A stretch of DNA of 7,709 bases from Leucobacter sp. (GTDB lineage Bacteria; Actinomycetota; Actinomycetes; Actinomycetales; Microbacteriaceae): positions 1 through 7,709 of the forward strand of contig JAGNOB010000069.1 of the NCBI GenBank assembly GCA_017990305.1, in the 5' to 3' direction. The number at the start of each line of letters is the position of its first letter. The stretch's first letter is position 1. The position numbers and the translations under genes were made by a program. Shown here piece after piece: positions 6,118 to 7,709 of this stretch. The notes below the pieces were generated by a model. The model worked only from the letters and a program-made list of their open reading frames with translations. It was not told the origin of the DNA and searched no databases.

Positions 6118-7709
6118 TGACGGTCACCATCAGGTGATCGGAGAGCTCAGACTCAACGACGCCAGCATCGAGAATTTCGAGGTCAGAAACAAACAGGTGA
6201 TCGATCTGCTGCTGCGGATTCTCCGCTGACCATGTCGGGGCCGGGCGGTGGTCCTCGAGCGCGTCAGCAGCGCCAGCGGTGAGCAGCGCTCGCCATGCGG
6301 CACTTCCCGGCTCGGTGTTCAGGTCACCGCCGGCGATCATTGGGCCGCGGGCTGCCGTCTCGGTCATGGCCCCGGCGAACACCTCCGCCTGCCTGAGGGT
6401 GGCGCCGTCTGCATCGGGCTGTAGGTGCGTTGAAATGAGTCCGATCTGCTTCCCGCGCCAGGCGACGCTGACCTGGGTCATGGCTGCGCCGGTGAGCGAG
6501 TCGAACATCGGGAGGGGCGTAGCCCCCGCGTTCCCGAGCGGCAGTGAGGTGAGGATCGCGTCTCCCCACACCTGGTCGCCGGCGGGCCCGAAGACGAGCT
6601 GCATATCGAGTAGCCGAGCGAGAATCGCGAGCTGATCCTGCCCGCCGTTGAGCAGCCAGCCGCGGTCGACCTCGCTGAGCATAGCCACCTGCGCGCCGCT
6701 ATCACGGATTTGCTCGGCGACGCCGACGGGGTCGAAGACACCGTTGATGCCGTAGCCCATGCGGACGTTGTATGCCGCGACCGTAAGGGTGTTCGCGGAA
6801 GCGGCAGGGTGGGCAGTGTCGGCGTCAGCTTGTGGGACGGGCCGCTCATCGAGTGCCTGCACGGTGAGCGGGGGGCCGAGTACCGTGATCGCCGCGGCGA
6901 ATGCGGCGATGATGCCTACCGTCCCGGTTAACGGGCGCCAGCGAATGCCGGGCTCGACTGCGTCGGCTGCCGCCGCTGCGCGAGTGATGTCTGGCCCGCC
7001 GGTTCGCTGCACGAGGGCGACAGCCGTGATCAGCGCGGCGAGGGCGACGATACCCCAGTCTGCGCGGTACCCCAGATCGTATCCCGCGTAGAACAGGAAG
7101 AGGAACACCACCCAGACGACGCCTCCCGCCCCAGTCGCGAGTGCCGCGCGGCGGGCACTGCCCGCACTGCCAGCGACGGTGACAAGCCTGGCAAGCGCAG
7201 CCGGACCGAGCGCACACGCAGCGAGCGACCACAGGCTGAGCTGACCCGGGATTCCTCCCCGGGTCACCTCGAGCGGCACAGTGACGAGCACCGAGGCGAG
7301 GAAGACTGCCGCCGAAACCCACGGGCGGCGGCGCGACTGTGGAAGGAACGCGAATACGACGGCCAGCCAGACACCGACGACAACGAAGAACGGACCCCAG
7401 AGCAGATTCACGGTCGACCCACGGCCAACGTTTGCCAGTGCGAGCTGCAACACGAGCAGTACCGGAAACACGAACAGGCCCGCGAGCGGTCTAGCTGGCG
7501 GCTCTGACTGACTCGTGAGGAGGGCGCGGAACGCTACGACGATGAGTGCAGCCTGGGCGAGTAGCAGCACAACGTCGAGCGGATCCTGCCGCCAAACAGC
7601 GCCGAAGGAGCCAAGAGCAGCGTGCGTCGAAGTCGCGATTGCGACTCCGAGGAAGACGTTGGGCAGGAGGTTCTGCCCGGCAGTCCCCGCGATCAGGCAC
7701 AGTGCAGCG
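6107..7709 (-). CDS. Membrane-anchored endonuclease/exonuclease/phosphatase family protein (5' partial)
   Basis: The frame ends with TAA at 6107-6109 and stays open to the right edge with no ATG, GTG or TTG upstream of the GTG at 7570. Residues there (AALCLIAGTAGQNLLPNVF...) are hydrophobic and continue the membrane domain, so the real start is probably outside the window. About 533 residues are visible. The first ~300 hold roughly eight or nine membrane helices. The rest is a Mg-dependent EEP domain with the expected residues: N in AYNVRMG (6767-6769), E in LSEVDRG (6671-6673), H in STHL (6425-6427), D and N in GGDLNTEPGS (6323-6325, 6317-6319), D-H in QIDHLF (6197-6202) and SDH near the end (6134-6139). 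The layout recalls CWH43/PGAP2IP-like proteins, though orthology is not shown. The domain follows the last helix and may face outward. The substrate is unknown (nucleic acid, phosphoinositide or other phosphodiester). It is convergent with the hydrolase gene, with 15 bases between stops. Confidence 0.87.
   Translation of the reverse strand, partial: AALCLIAGTAGQNLLPNVFLGVAIATSTHAALGSFGAVWRQDPLDVVLLLAQAALIVVAFRALLTSQSEPPARPLAGLFVFPVLLVLQLALANVGRGSTVNLLWGPFFVVVGVWLAVVFAFLPQSRRRPWVSAAVFLASVLVTVPLEVTRGGIPGQLSLWSLAACALGPAALARLVTVAGSAGSARRAALATGAGGVVWVVFLFLFYAGYDLGYRADWGIVALAALITAVALVQRTGGPDITRAAAAADAVEPGIRWRPLTGTVGIIAAFAAAITVLGPPLTVQALDERPVPQADADTAHPAASANTLTVAAYNVRMGYGINGVFDPVGVAEQIRDSGAQVAMLSEVDRGWLLNGGQDQLAILARLLDMQLVFGPAGDQVWGDAILTSLPLGNAGATPLPMFDSLTGAAMTQVSVAWRGKQIGLISTHLQPDADGATLRQAEVFAGAMTETAARGPMIAGGDLNTEPGSAAWRALLTAGAADALEDHRPAPTWSAENPQQQIDHLFVSDLEILDAGVVESELSDHLMVTVTVR

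Overview
The window is high-GC DNA with dense, mostly co-directional genes, GAAGGAG/AGGAGG ribosome-binding sites and GTG starts. The EtfB recognition loop (F-K-G-I-M-A-A-K-K-K) and the gene content fit an actinobacterium. My guess is Microbacteriaceae, for example a Leucobacter-like organism, but nothing here proves the genus.

Layout. (1) Bases 1-66 are the 3' end of a plus-strand gene, probably methylisocitrate lyase (prpB). A citrate-synthase-family gene follows at 106-1287, most likely 2-methylcitrate synthase (prpC); together they look like the end of a propionate-catabolic methylcitrate operon. (2) Bases 1288-1471 are a 184-base non-coding gap with a good -10 box, a small dyad and a hairpin, and probably hold the promoter of the next operon. 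(3) Bases 1472-5023 hold etfB, etfA and a 593-residue cytochrome b-type membrane protein, separated by 19 and 2 bases. (4) A perfect 10-bp hairpin directly follows the cytochrome stop codon. A metallo-beta-lactamase-fold hydrolase follows, best started at 5078. (5) Convergent on the minus strand from 6107 is a membrane-anchored endonuclease/exonuclease/phosphatase (EEP) family protein. Its reading frame stays open through the right edge, so its N-terminus lies outside the window.

How the genes may work together. EtfAB is the soluble electron carrier that collects electrons from acyl-CoA and related dehydrogenases. The usual membrane acceptor (ETF:quinone oxidoreductase, or EtfD) is not in this window. 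In its place, two bases after etfA, sits a six-helix cytochrome b whose ~300-residue cytosolic tail is Ala/Pro-rich and carries three spaced copies of a G-L-P-R-V-x-G-G-E-P-W-P peptide. Copies 2 and 3 match at every residue over 23 positions while 17 of those 23 codons differ synonymously, which points to selection on the peptide. I propose, as inference only, that this tail is a flexible multi-site docking arm that recruits ETF or another soluble partner to a heme-containing membrane module. This is the most interesting feature of the window. I see no RNA genes, CRISPR arrays, insertion sequences or phage genes.
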